Assembly: GCA_011033025.1 (NCBI GenBank)
Contig: WFMF01000318.1
Location: 62,001 to 126,000, forward strand
Reading direction: 5' to 3'
Source: Beroe forskalii
Lineage: Eukaryota; Ctenophora; Nuda; Beroida; Beroidae
Length of the DNA: 64,000 nt
Position numbers and translations under genes: made by a program. This document shows, piece after piece, positions 23,701-35,520 of the stretch (position 1 is the stretch's first letter; every line of letters begins with the position of its first letter). The notes below the pieces were generated by a model. It had not been told where the DNA came from. It saw only the letters and a list, made by a program, of their open reading frames with translations, and searched no databases.

Positions 23701-26327
23701 ACGCTAGCGAGGATTCTATCGACGAAGGGGACTAAAAAGATGACAAAGAAGACAGATGACGACTCACGACAGGGATTCCATCATCAGATCAACGAGAAGA
23801 CATCGAATTAATTATTGATAATAATCATCCAAATACAGCTGCCATGACTTTTAGAGCAATGATTATAAGATTTCCAAGCACAATTTAATAATAAATGACT
23901 TTTACTGTCTTCAACATTAATTTATCTGGCTTTACTGGTGAAATCTTAGGGTTTAGGACAATGGTCAGTGGGTTACTTGTGAGGGTCAATTCTGCGCTGA
24001 GCGGGTTCAATTTAGGTTAGAGGTTGGGTCAATGGGTAACATACTAACATGAGAGGGTCAATTCTGCGCTGATAGGGTTCCAGTGTAGGTATGCAGATTT
24101 TCACAGTTGACTGGCATATTATGCCTAATCAGCTATGATTAGATATTTTCTCAAAATTTTAGACTATGCGAGAGAATTTTTCCGGGTATTGGTGCAATGC
24201 ATAGTCTGCATGCCCTCATATAATTTTAGTTTCACATTTGACATTTCAGTTTTCATTAAAAAACGTTCAAATTTTGAAACTTATTTGGTTCCATTTCGCT
24301 GGTATGATTGTAACAAATTCACCTGTCAGACAAAGAAAATAACTTACTTTCGTGCGTCTTGAATCAGTTGCAGACACCCTGAAATTTATCAGTTAGTAAA
24401 AACAAAGCTATAGTCATACTTTCAGCTTCACTATTAGCAAAATACGATATAATACCATAATACGATATGATATTTATGAACCTGTGTTAACTGTTAGTCT
24501 AACATCTTGAATAAAAGTCACGCTCCTAAATAAAACTTACGTTGAAATGGAAGCAGAGCTCATATCGCAGAACTTCTGAGAGAGGTTTATCCTTGGAAGG
24601 TTGCCTCTGATCGGGTCGATTAATGGGGATTCTGAGCAGTGGTTTTCAAAACCCGAATCATTTTCCCCTGTACTACAGCCCAAAGCTGACTTGTCCTTGT
24701 CCGTTGATAGAGAGGGGTTTCTACTCGCTGTCATGGAGGCATCCCTGCTAGATTCTCTAGTTCTTGGCACAGTGAAATCACTGTTTCTTGGAACAGTGAA
24801 ATCACTGCTTCTTGGTACAGTGAAATCACTGTTTTTAGACTCTGAGAACTCACTGCTTCTTGGTACAGTGAAATCACTTTTTTAGACTCTGAGAAATCAC
24901 TGCTTCTTGACAGAGAGAATTCCTTGTTACCATTCGAAACCGGTGTCACGAGATCCTGAGTGCTCGGGATAAGATCGGGATTGTTTGCAAAGAATCCCTT
25001 CATGAGTGATGTCTGACTAACTCGAGAGATGATGCTCACTGAATCATCTTCAATTGGTGATGACGTCTGACGTTTGCTGATGTTTCGAAGTACCCTTGAA
25101 CCCGTGGAAGATTGAGCTTGTGTTATTGTAGAAGGACTTGTTCTAGTTTCAGCTTGAATAGCAGCATCACATGTAATAACATGCGGTGAATTACTGTTAG
25201 TCAAGGTTCCCATATCCGAATCAGTTTTGGCATTACTGACAGCATTGGTCGCTTGATTTCCGTCACAAGACATTGCGTTGCTAGTCAGCTGGTTTAGTTC
25301 GCTGTGGGAACAGCACTTGGTAATAGGACCACTGGAAACATGCGAGGCAGTAGTCGAGACGACCCGCTCAAACTTATCCAGCAAATCGCCCATCCTATCG
25401 TCAATAACCTTCGAAACGAGTGAGGCAATGTTAGTAGCATCTAACGTCTCTTTCTGCCTTGGAAAGTGGGTATATTCCCGGGGGTTTGCCCCTTTTGGGG
25501 CCGTGAGGAAGGGGGTTTGGGGGTAGGCCTGATTGCATGGAGTATCGATGTCTTGGGCCCGCAGAGCAGGGGTCGGCTGGGGGGTCAGAGGCCGACATCT
25601 GGCTGGAGTTTTCTGAAAACGGGGAGAGATCAGAAACTGAAGAAAATTATGAAATAGGCAGAATTATTCTACAACTTTTATCGATGTATTTACTAATTCC
25701 TACATTCAACAAGAAGCCAATTAACTCCAATAACTGCAAACTCACTGCGGGTCCGTTCCAAGACTCAGCCTTCTCGACGCCTGCAGTCCTGATCTTCTTG
25801 TTCCTTGGCCCTACGACCCAACTCCCACCTCCCTTTACCACCACATTCCGCTTATTGAGCCCACTCCTCGACTGCTTTGTCTCTGAGTGGTGGCTTCTGA
25901 TGTCATTTCTAGTGGTGTCGTGAGCAGGTTTGAAGGAGGCGTTGTTACCCGTGGCGGGTCGTTTCTTGGGTTTGCGGGTTTGTTTGACTACCTCGTAGCT
26001 TGCTGATTCTAAGTCACTTTCCACTTCACTTGAACTATCTTTCGAGAGCGACGTATCTGGAAGAATACAAAGAAATAATTTTAACAAAGGGGTGACTTGA
26101 TTACTTGATTACATGTCTGAATTGAGTCAGATCAGCAGATCATCGGAAAGAGTATGGTAATCTTTAATCAGTGGCAACTGACAAGGTGACGGTTCTAAAG
26201 CCAACCTGGGTTGCTCTGGAAGAGGAGCTGCAGTAGCAACTTGGCTGTTTTCTTGACACTCTCATCCCCCACTGACATGCATCGAATGATGCTGGACATG
26301 CCGTGATTATCTGCAATCAGGGCACCT
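20761..26327 (-). CDS. ARM-repeat plus double SANT/Myb protein, TERB1-like (partial, one frameshift)
   Basis: Exons recognised: 26206-26327, 25746-26056, 24541-25612, then (after at least one missing exon) 21243-21389 and 20761-20943 with stop TAA. The first exon is an ARM-type helix pair (NHGMSSIIRCMSVGDESVKK then TAKLLLQLLFQSNP). The middle is Ser/Thr/basic and disordered, with a 24-bp repeat encoding SDFTVPR units. The two final exons each encode a SANT/Myb repeat: FSEQEIANLCKGVQMFGRTW and WSEAEIRRLRRGVRRYGSDW, each followed by an I-x-x-x-F/Y-x-F segment. ARM at the N-terminus and Myb at the C-terminus is the layout of TERB1, which tethers meiotic telomeres to the nuclear envelope; this is inference from architecture. 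The frame in the large exon is broken by one base near 24880 in an A/T run (see findings). Upstream ARM exons were not found. Confidence 0.65.
21120..21230 (+). repeat. Possible tRNA-derived SINE fragment
   Basis: GTGCAGTGGCTCAGTGGGTT resembles a pol III A box and GGAGGTTTGCAGGTTTGGAG is a weak B-box-like segment 60 bp later. A related GTGCAGTGGTGCA / CTCCCATCCC arrangement is at 9627-9740. It lies in an intron of the minus-strand SANT gene. Confidence 0.35.
21585..21697. mobile_element. 113-bp MITE, GGGATCGTTCAC family
   Basis: AGGGATCTTTCACTTATAAC at the left, preceded by TA; complement of AGGGATCGTTCACATTTTCG at the right. Interior GATTACGAGGGGGA tract as in other copies. Confidence 0.8.
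22340..23930 (+). CDS. Possible small plus-strand gene with hairpin-bearing 3' region
   Basis: A possible transcript: the frame 22343-22681 includes MKVSKTLKKVTKCFRKKRSD (from 22518) and RSRFARFYGALGF, basic and Tyr/Arg-rich; the second frame 22691-22921 ends EQMPVFLDFHYLDRGY. The two frames are offset and only about 10 bp apart, so either a frameshift or unrelated reading is involved. Downstream, CAG|GTAAAA at 23433 and TTTCAG|GGG at about 23600 would make a UTR intron, and AATAAA lies near 23890. I do not recognise the protein. The minus-strand frame 22526-22900 is an alternative of equal length. Confidence 0.3.
22980..23290. repeat. Three-fold 130-bp repeat with conserved hairpin
   Basis: ATTTATGACGACC-NNNN-GGTC followed by TGATGTCGTTTGA starts at 22985, 23116 and 23245, spacing 131 and 129 bp. 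The four central bases change (ATAC, AAAT, AATT) while the GACC/GGTC arms and outer ACGAC/GTCGT are constant. The sequence between the copies is much more diverged. Confidence 0.8.
23965..24095. repeat. Two-copy direct repeat
   Basis: GAGGGTCAATTCTGCGCTGA occurs twice, near 23978 and 24052, each followed by a GGGTTC segment. Confidence 0.7.
24760..24895 (-). repeat. 24-bp repeat inside a coding exon
   Basis: Unit GTACAGTGAAATCACTGCTT plus CTTG (24 bp), with the interrupted palindrome CAGTGA-AA-TCACTG. Read on the minus strand it encodes the 8-residue unit S-D-F-T-V-P-R-S of the SANT gene. A related unit carries SESK in place of TVPR. Confidence 0.75.
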
Positions 26328-26419
26328 CTAAAGGGAGAAGAGGAGGGGTTTTAGGGGACGAAAAGTACAAAAACAGCCAAATTCAGCCAAAATTGTTGCA
26401 AAGTCCAAATTTGACAGAT

Positions 26420-26725
26420 GAATACGCCAGAGGGATTACTTTGCCTGTGGGTTGTGTTCTATGACCATGTCTAGATAACAATGAGAATTACTTTGCCTGA
26501 GGGTTGTGTTCAATGAACATGTCTAGATAACAATGGGAATTACTTTGCCTGAGGGTTGTGTTCTATGACCATGCTTAGATATCAATGAGATTTAAATTGC
26601 CTGAGGGATGTGTTCTATGACCATGTCTAGATATCAATGGGAATTACTTTGACAGAGGGTTGTGTTCTATGACCATGTCTAGATAACAATGGGAATTACT
26701 TTGCCTGAGGGTTGTGTTCAGGGGC
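26420..26725. repeat. About 60-bp tandem repeat
   Basis: Five to six units of GAATTACTTTGCCTGAGGGT followed by a TGTGTTCTATGACCATGTCT segment and AGATAACAATGG. Directly precedes the 24-bp array. Confidence 0.9.
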
Positions 26726-26744
26726 GTAGCCAGGGGGTAGGCGA

Positions 26745-29540
26745 CGCCTTGACGCCAGTGTCAACGTTTGCCATGACACCAATGTCATGGTTCATGGTAT
26801 GCCTTGACAACAGTGTCAGCATATGCCTTGACACCAGTGTCAGTGCATGCCTTGACACCAGTGTCAGTGCATGCCTTGACACCAGTGTCTGTGCATGCCT
26901 TGACACCAGTGTCAGTGCATGCCTTGACACCATTGTCAGTACATGCCTTGACACCAGTGCCAGCGTATGCCTAGACACCAGTGTCAACATATGCCTTGAC
27001 ACCAGTGTCAGCGTATGCCTTGACACCAGTGTCGGGGTATGCCTTGAAATCAGTGTCAGTGTATGCCTTGACACCAGTGTCAGCATATGCCTTGACACCA
27101 GTGTCAGCGTATGCCTCGACACCAGTGTCAGCGTATGTCTTGACACCAGTGTCAGCGTATGCCTTGACACCAGTGTCAACGTATGCCTTGACATCAGTGT
27201 CAACGTATGCCTTGACACCAGTGTCAACGTATGCCATGAATCCAGTCTCAGCGTATGCCTTGACACCAGTGTCGGGGTATGCCTTGACACCAGTTTCAGC
27301 GTTTGCCTTGACACCAGTGTCAGTGAATGCCTTGACACCAGTGTCAGCGTATGCCTTGACACCAGTGTCAACGTATGCCTTGACACCAGTGTCAACGTTT
27401 GCCTTGACACCAGTGTCAACGTATGCCTTGACACCAGTGTCAGCGTATGCCTTGACGCCAGTGTCAGCGAATGCCTTGATACAAGTGTCAGCGTATGCCT
27501 TGACACCAGTTTCAGCGTATTCATTTAGCCCTTGACACCATTGTCAGCAAATGCCTTGACACCAGTGTCAATTAATGCCGTGTCATCAGTGTCAACGCAT
27601 GCCTTGACATCGGGGTCAGCGTATGCCTTGACACCAGTTTCAGCGTATGCCTTGAGCCCTTGACACCAGTGTCAGCGTATGCCTTGACACCAGTGTCAAC
27701 TCATGCCGTGACATCAGTGTCAACGTATGCCTTGTTATCAGTGTCAGAGTACGCCTTGACAGCAGTGTCAGCGTATGCCTTGACACCAGTGTCAGCGTAT
27801 GCCTTGACACCAGTGTCAGCGTATGCCTTGACACCAGTGTCAGCGTATGCCTTGACACCAGTGTTAGCGTATGCCTTGACACCAGTGTCAGCGTATGCCT
27901 TGACACCAGTGTCAGCATATGCCTTGACATCAGTGTTAGCGTATGCCTTGACACCAGTGTCAGCGTATGCCGTGACACCAGTGTCAGCGTATGCCTTGAC
28001 ACCAGTGTCAGCGTATGCCTTGACACCAGTGTCAGCGTATGCCTTGACACCAGTGTCAGCGTATGCCTTGACACCAGTGTCAGCGTATGCCTTGGCACCA
28101 GTGTCAGCGTATGCCTTGACACCAGTGTCAGCGTATGCCTTGACACCAGTGTCAGCGTATGCCTTGACATCAGTGTCAACGTATGCCTTGACACCGGTGT
28201 CAGCCTATGCCTTGACATCAGTGTTAGCGTGTATGCATTGACACCATTGTCAACGTACCTATGCCGTGACATCAGTGTCAACATATGCCTTGAAATCAGT
28301 GTAAGTGTATGCCTTGACACCAGTGTCAGCATATGCCTTGATATCAGTGTCAGCGTATGCCTTGACACCAGTGTCAGCGTATGCCTTGACGCCAGTGTCA
28401 ACGTATGCATTGACACCATTGTCAACGTACCTATACCGTGACATCAGTGTCAACGTTTGCCTTGACACCAGTATCAACGTAAGCCTTGAAATCAGTGTCA
28501 GCGTATGCCTTGACACCAGTGTCAGCATATGCCTTGACGCCAGTGTCAGCGTATGCCATGACACCAGTGTCAGCGTATGCCTTGACACCAGTGTCAGCGT
28601 ATTCCTTGACACAAGTGTCAGCGTATGCCTTGACACCAGTGTCAGCGTATGCCTTGACACCAGTGTCAGTGTATGCCTTGACACCAGTGTCAGCGTATGC
28701 CTTGACACAAGTGTCAGCGTATGCCTTGACACCAGTGTCAGCGAATGCCTTGACACCAGTGTCAGCGAATGCCTTGACACAAGTGTCAGCGTATGCCTTG
28801 ACACCAGTTTCAGCGTATGCCTTGAGCCCTTGACACCAGTGTCAGCGTATGCCTTGACACCAGTGTCAACTTATGCCGTGACATCAGTGTCAACGTATGC
28901 CTTGACATCAGTGTCAGCGTATGCCTTGACACCAGTGTCAGCGTATGCCTTGACGCCAGTGTCAGCGTATGCCTTGACACCAGTGTCAGCGTATGCCTTG
29001 ACACCAGTGTCAGCGTATGCCTTGACACTAGTGTCAGCGGATGCCTTGACATCAGTGTCAACGTATGCTATGACATCAGTGGTAACGTATGCCTTGATAT
29101 CAATGTAAGCGTATGCCTTTACACCAGTGTCAGCGAATGCCTTGACACCAGTGTCGGCGAATGCCTTGACACCAGTGTCAGCGAATGCCTTGACACCAGT
29201 GTCAGCATATGCCTTGGCACTTGTGTTAGCGTATGCCTTGACACCAGTGTCAGCGTATGCCTTGCCATCAGTGTCAATGTATGCCTTGACACCGGTGTCA
29301 GCCTATGCCTTGACATCAGTGTTAACGTATGCCTTGACACCACTGTCAGCGTATGCCTTGACATCAGTGTCAACGTATGCCTTGACACCAGTATCAGCGT
29401 ATGCCTTGACAACAGTGTCAGCGTATGCCTTGCCATCAGTGTCAGTGTATTCCTTGCCATCTGTGTCAGCGTATGCTTTGACATCAGTGTCAGCGTATGT
29501 CTTGACATCAGTGTCAGCGTATGCCTTGACATCAGTGTAA
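26745..29540. repeat. 2.8-kb minisatellite of 24-bp palindromic units
   Basis: About 115 copies of TGCCTTGACACCAGTGTCAG plus CGTA. Each unit has the interrupted palindrome TGACAC-CA-GTGTCA. Because 24 is a multiple of three, several frames on both strands stay open for 180-280 codons (for example Ser-Arg-His-Thr-Leu-Thr-Leu-Val repeats on the minus strand). These are not considered genes. Short irregular junctions (GAGCCCTTGACACC near 27655 and 28825) divide the array into higher-order blocks. The array is in an intron or intergenic space between the TTC28-like and SANT genes. Confidence 0.97.
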
Positions 29541-29554
29541 GTACCTTTCTGAAC

Positions 29555-29960
29555 CACTAGTTACACCAACCAATTATGGGTACCTTTCTGAACCGCCAGT
29601 TGCGCCGACTAATTACTTTCTGAACCGCCAGTTGCGCCGACTAATTACTTTCTGAACCGCCAGTTGCGCCGACTAATTATGGGTACCTTTTTGAGCCACC
29701 AGTTACACCAACCAATTATGGGCACCTTTCTGAACCACCAGTTACGCCCAACCAATTATGGGTACCTTTGTTAAATTCCAGTGATGCCAATACCCCTATA
29801 GCTCTATAGGTACCTTTTTGAACCTTCCTGATGCCTAATCTCAGTTCCCACTTTAGGTATTATGTACACAATTATGCCCACTTAAACTCTACTTACGTGC
29901 ATAGTCCATACCAATATAGGTACCTTTTTGAAATTAAAATTTTGCCGATACCTACCTCTT
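29555..29960. repeat. Short tandem units beginning GGTACCTTTNTGAACC
   Basis: Five close copies of CTTTCTGAACCGCCAGTTGC followed by GCCGACTAATTA, then three more diverged GGTACCTTTTTGAA copies to about 29940. Confidence 0.85.
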
Positions 29961-30477
29961 CAAGAATCTTCAGCATTTCTGCGTTTCAAACAAACGCATA
30001 GATTCAATAAAGCCATCAATGAAGATGCTTGTAATTCCAAATTTCCAATGATGATTGATGAATCACTGAATCAGGTCTAATAATCATGTGCGCATATTTA
30101 TTTCTACTCACGGATTTGAAAATTTTATTTCCAGGATACAGGAAAATTTTGGTACCTTTCCTGATTCGCCCTGTTATTCACAGTCATGATATTCATCAGG
30201 AATTACAATTTCATTCTTTTATCACGGCCCCTAAAACATTATATTTTATTATGGTAGCTGAAATAGTGAAATACTGAAAAGGTGAAATGAGTAGCTATGC
30301 CCTCTGTCCGTGGCCGCTGTTAGTCTAACATTTAACTTTTATTAGACGAACACCGGACACTGAAAAAGGGCTGTGGGGTCTCATATTATGAAGGAGCAGT
30401 TTCCGGGCACTTTCAGAAATTACAGAAGTTATATTGTAAACCTGGACCTGCTATACACATCATATTCAATTACTCAC

Positions 30478-33407
30478 TGGAATTTGTGGTTCGAACTTAT
30501 CTTTCATTTGGCTGAGAAGCAAAGTATCAACAATAGCAGAAAGGAGTTGCTTGCTTTCGGTGTCGTAAGTCAAGCCTTGTGCGAGACTTGAGATACTACC
30601 TTCAAAGTTCCTCAAGTGTTGCAGCGCTAAGCCTTTCCGTAGGTAACCCTGTTGTAAGGAATTCTGTTGTAAAGAGATTGAATAATTGTAAGGGATATAA
30701 CTGATACGAGAGAATTGTAATCAGAAGCTTTCAAAAATCTTGTGATTGTGTTCGAAAATCTTGTGATTATGTCGTAATTACGTTGTGATTATGTTGTTAA
30801 GATGTTAATCAGGAGGCCCCTATGATCCAATGATGGTCTCACATCAGGGGCGTAGCCAGGGGTAAAATTAAGACAAGAATTGCGCTCGTTTTCTTTAACT
30901 TTGGCTTCAATTTCCCTCTCCCATTAAACAGTTATCGATTCATGAATCAGTAAAGGTTGTGGGTGATCGCAAGTGAGACATGCATTTAAACAGTTAATCG
31001 TGCGTTACAAATTAATTAAAAATCTGCTATATCCTGTTTGCGTGTGTACCCTTCATTCTTGGCTGTCTCCACATCGAGCATTTGCGAATTATCAAGCATT
31101 TCCATTGATTCGAGCATAATCGTATCCATTTTGACAATTATTAAACGAAATCAAATTAGTAACATTGAACCTGTTCTTACAATGTTTCTGCAGTTTGATT
31201 TTCTGTTGCTCAGATATCACATTCAGAGCTCACTTCAAAATAAAACCTCAATCGAGGATTGCTCATGTTGCTCAAGAATGATGAAGTTTTTGAAAAATAA
31301 TCAATTTCCATGTTTGAACATTACATTGAACAGAACATTGAACCGAATACTTGGCCAATACACACGGCCAAAATTAGACCACCACAGTCCACCTATTTAA
31401 AATTTGGCAGCTAGGATTAAGGTAGGATACACACAACCCAACTCATCACGATCTCTGCTAACCCTCTTCATTGCCTTTTTGTAAAACAAAAAGGCATTGC
31501 CTTTTTGTAAAACAAAAAGGCGATGGGGAGAGGGAAAAATATGAAACAAAGAAAAACAGACGAAGTGTCATGGCATCTGAATCAGTGATATAAATCTCTC
31601 TGCTTTGCAGTTCACACCTTGCTCCAGGTAGGTTGCAGTGAGATAGCATTCTCCGCATCACTGAGAGACGCCTTGAAATCGTTAGCTAGGAGGTAGGCGG
31701 CACTGCGATTGCTATAAACCAAAGCATTGTGAGGCTCGTATCTCAAACCCTCTGAGTACAGTTCGATAGCCTCATCAACCAGTCCTTCTTCGCATGCCTG
31801 GAAGAGAAATATGGTGATTAGCTGCAGCCAGGTGGAGCAAGTTGACATAAATCCCCCAGAAAGAATTCCCTGGGAAAATTCTCACATAAAAACTCCTCCA
31901 AGACAAGACTCCCCCCCCCCAACTAAACAACAGTCGTTCCTATGAAATGATGGTTAGGGTTATGGTTAAGAAGGGAGGGAGTGCGGGTTCACCCCTCATA
32001 TTTGGCCAGGGCGTATACCAACGTTTTGACAGTGGTCTTGAGTCCATAGGTCCAACAATGCCCATGTGAGCCCTTGGGGCAAAAATGGTGTCCTAAAATC
32101 GAAATTTGACCAGGAGATAGAGCTTAGCTATTGCTTGTATTCATTTTTTCTCGACGAGCTGACCATTTTAGTTTGGCAGTTGGCCAGAGTGGTAGTTGGC
32201 CATTATGGCCACTTTTTGGCGATGTGGCTTTCAAACTGGTTTTGCCCATCATTTAGGTCAAAATTGAAGGGCAAACCAATTTATTAGTGAATTGGACCTC
32301 ATTTGTCCATTTAAGCCCGTAAATTGCTCATATTTTTTATATCTTAGTTTGCGATTTTGCTCAAATGGCACAACTGCAGATATGATGAGGGGTGACTAGA
32401 GGTCCTGATGGTCTGATGTAATAACTGCAAATTCCCTGAGAAAACTGCAAAAGTTCTCAGACTGCAGAGCAATTTTCATCGATGATGCATGGAATTGAAA
32501 AAGATATATGCCCCAATGATTCTGACATGAATTTCATTTAGTTTGTTATCAAGTTATAAGTTAAAAATATGCAGTTTGTTCGATTGCCATATAATTCAAG
32601 AAGGCCTTTCAACTTTTCAATGAATTAATGGCTCAAATTGCAATTTGCTTCTTCATGATCACAAGAAAATCTGCTTTTTCAAGCATTTCTGGTGTCTTGG
32701 GTTTCACAGTAGAAATTATTGCTCCAATAATTCTACATTTTGGGAACCTCTGGAGCTCTGGCTACTGGTGGCTGCGCCCCCCACCCCCACACCCCTCTTA
32801 TTCAGTATCAATAGGTATAAATTTTAAATGTAAACTTTATTAAAATTAATTGCAAACAGTGAAACTTTAACCTTCACAAATATCAGTTACATGCAATTTC
32901 TAAATGTTTGGAACCTCTGGCTTCTGGGAGCTGTGCCCCCAGATCAGCAGATCCTTGCCCTTTACCGAAGACTCCACTTAATTTGCTGCTGGCTTGCATG
33001 AACAAGGTGGTGCAAAGCCCTTTGGAGTGTGCTACAATAAAACCAAACTACAACCAAACCTATTCAATTTTCTTGTTTTTCTCAATTTAAATACATTTTT
33101 CTTACTCCATCATGATAATACATAGGTAGGTTTTGAACATAACAGTAGAGTTTGATTTTGTGAAAGTGACTGAGTTTGAAGGAAACAAGGCAGAGCAAAT
33201 CATATAAACAATGATTTTCAGCAATTTATAGTAGAGGGCAACTTAATTTTAGTACATTTTTGTACATACTTATTTTTGTAAAATTTACAAAAATTACATC
33301 CCCCTATAGTAGCACAATTTAGAATAGAGATAAACAATAACCTGGTTGGCTCTCATCATGATGTCAATAAGAGCATTATTAGTCATTCTTACTCCAGAGA
33401 AGGCGTT
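30478..33407 (-). CDS. TTC28-like TPR protein, three N-terminal exons
   Basis: Exons 33342-33407, 31618-31797 and 30478-30648; lengths 66, 180 and 171, all codon-phase 0, all GT-AG. The joined 139 residues form classical TPRs: RANQACEEGLVDEAIELYSE, NALVYSNRSAAYLLANDFKA and WSKGYLRKGLALQHLRNFEG. The segment after the third TPR (SISSLAQGLTYDTESKQLLS, then KDKFEP) matches the part of TTC28 that follows its first TPR trio. TTC28 is a large centrosome/midbody TPR protein. I could not find the following exons before the SANT gene on the same strand, so it is truncated, has long introns, or is fused to the next gene. Confidence 0.7.
30840..30870. mobile_element. hAT-like terminus CAGGGGCGTAGCCAGGGG
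   Basis: CAGGGGCGTAGCCAGGGG also occurs at 26720. This word is a common end of hAT-type elements, but a matching inverted partner was not found at either site. Confidence 0.4.
31468..31525. repeat. Tandem hairpin TGCCTTTTTGT/ACAAAAAGGCA
   Basis: Two head-to-tail copies of GCCTTTTTGTAAAACAAAAA plus GGC, each a self-complementary stem. Located just downstream of the TTC28-like exon at 31618. Confidence 0.75.
31850..33340. other. Intronic DNA; diverged 185-bp repeat pair
   Basis: No exon seen. GGAACCTCTGG...GCTCTGG...GCTGCGCCCCC at 32744-32795 recurs in diverged form at 32911-32950. Confidence 0.4.
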
Positions 33408-33409
33408 CT

Positions 33410-35215
33410 GTAATGGTGAACTCCTACTCTGTCATTTCTTATACCTCGACATTGGAAACATTGCTGAATTTTCACTATTCTGAATGAAAGATAGAACTTA
33501 GGGAGCAGGTAAGGGAGCAATCAGTCACCAAATAAGTGGTGATGAAAATCAATAGAGATTGAAAGGGTTCATAATAACTTCATAAATAGCACAGCAGCAG
33601 CAATCCATGAATTTGGGTGTCCTGATCTCAAAATTCAAAAGTTTACAAGTTAAGACCACCTTTCCTTAGATAGGTTTCCTAATAATCTAATAATGACACA
33701 TGGAACTTGCCCTGAAAACAGTATGACACATTGGTACTTAACAGCAAATAAAACAAGTAATTTAATAAAACAAGTAATTTATATTTTGTAGCCATTACAC
33801 CAAAGTCTTAACATATCAATTCTTTTCAATGCTATAGCAATTATGATTCAGATTTCATTGCCAATAGGCATAGAACATATTCAATAATTTAAACTAGAAC
33901 ATATAAAAATCAATTGAGAATATTCTAGATAGCAGAGAGTCTCAGATCAATTTTATCTGGCACCAGATACTGTACACTGTTATACTGATGTGGAATTGTA
34001 GGCATAAGAGTTGCACATGGATACCCACAATCTGGTCATAATGCTACATGATGTGTTATTTAGTATGAAACTTTGCACGCTTGATTGAGAGTTTCCCATC
34101 TTATATATAAAGTAAAGTCACACGTGAATAATGTTTGTATGTGCCACTATACACAATTAAATTTGAGCTTGCCAAGAAAATATCAAGAGAAACGAAGGCA
34201 AAAGGGAGAAAAGAGGTACCATTGCTATGGGAACCAAATTTTCGCATGTGCAGATTATAATCAGTGGGGCAGGGACCTGGTTCTTTCCAGTTGGGGCCTC
34301 ACGCACCTCCCCCTCCCGAGTGTGCCAACTGCACTTCCCCATGCAGTTGGTATCATCCACACCTTCCACCCTGCTGGGTACTCTCTAGTACCACTCACCA
34401 GCTATATCATAACTTCACTATCCAGCCTCACAGTATATTAACTTTTGATTTTACATTATAACCGCCCTAGCCCCTCTTTCATATCTATACTATTCTTCTA
34501 TCTTTTACTTAATTCAGGTGCGCACTACTTGAAGACTGTCCTCAAAGGGAATGATCAACCCATACATACATATTATATACTGTAACAACATTGGCACAGC
34601 CTGGTAGTCATAACCCACTTTGTACTACAAAAACCAATATGGCTTCCTCCATCAAACTATCAAAAGGCCACTCAAGAAGCCCTGATAAAAATTTTTCTCC
34701 TCATACAACTTGTTTAAGTTCAGATCCTCCAAGGTTCCTCAGCACCATCATGAAATAAATTTTGTTTCATTCTGGAATCAGCAGTTGCATTGGCGACCCT
34801 GCATTATCAACCCTCTTGTTTGCTATAAAAATTAGCCCACTGTCCAACTCTCCCATATTATATCCAATAAGTAAACAACATTTTATCTCGTTATATCTCC
34901 CACTTTCATCACCCTCACCTGCTGGGTACTCCGTACTTCAAACCAGCTAAGTCTCATTACCTCACCACTTCTGTCAAGCAACAAATTTCTGTACATCTAG
35001 ACCCATAGAAATAAATACAATAAACTGCAGCCCATTTCGAAAGGATGTCCCCTCCCAATAAATCTGATTTAGCAACATTACTATGATTAATGAACAATAA
35101 TACAACACCAAAAACATCGCTAAAACTAACAATCAGTTCCTCTTCTTTTTCCAGGTAGTACCCCATAGCCATTTTGCCCATTGATCCCAGCATAACTCCA
35201 ATCAATGGGAATATT
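33410..35215. other. No gene recognised
   Basis: Short open frames (for example 34085-34441) show no family features. TGCTGGGTACTC occurs at 34371 and 34920 in similar CCAGC contexts, suggesting an old repeat. Confidence 0.35.
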
Positions 35216-35224
35216 ATTTACAGT

Positions 35225-35520
35225 CTGGTTGGGTCAGACCTCCTGTGGCTCAGTCAGACGAAGGGAGGTGGCATAGCCACCTCCGGCTGATCTCCGACTT
35301 AATCTGCAGGGCAAGCATTGACTTGCTTTGCAGTCTGTTTGAAGCCAAGTTGGTAGCTTACTGGTCCAGTGAGGTCCTGACGGGTGGGGTACTCTCAGCC
35401 CAGGATATCTCCGGCAGTCGGGTGGCCTAAAAACCACCCAGGAGTTCACACCCTTCGCCAAGTGTACTAGGGATAGTCTCCATGCTCAGCATGGCTGCCA
35501 CCGGCCTGGTTGATTAAACC
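35225..35520. repeat. Possible SINE or RNA-derived repeat
   Basis: GC-balanced block: CTCCTGTGGCTCAGTCAGAC (A-box-like) at 35240, hairpin GGAGGTGGCATAGCCACCTCC at 35263, then GGTTGATTAAACC near 35509. No B box is clear. It contrasts with the AT-rich flanks. Confidence 0.35.

Noticed and set aside
26745..29540. CRISPR-like array
   Set aside because: Units are contiguous with no unique spacers, and the window is eukaryotic.
26689..29557. Long open frames (180-280 codons) on both strands
   Set aside because: They arise because the 24-bp unit is a multiple of three and lacks stops in several frames; no start context, splice pattern or known domain.
30840..30870. Complete hAT element starting at 30845 or 26720
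   Set aside because: No matching inverted terminus or 8-bp duplication was found.
20761..33407. Single fused TPR-ARM-Myb gene
   Set aside because: Same strand, but no exons link 30478 to 26327, and the TPR part fits TTC28 rather than TERB1.
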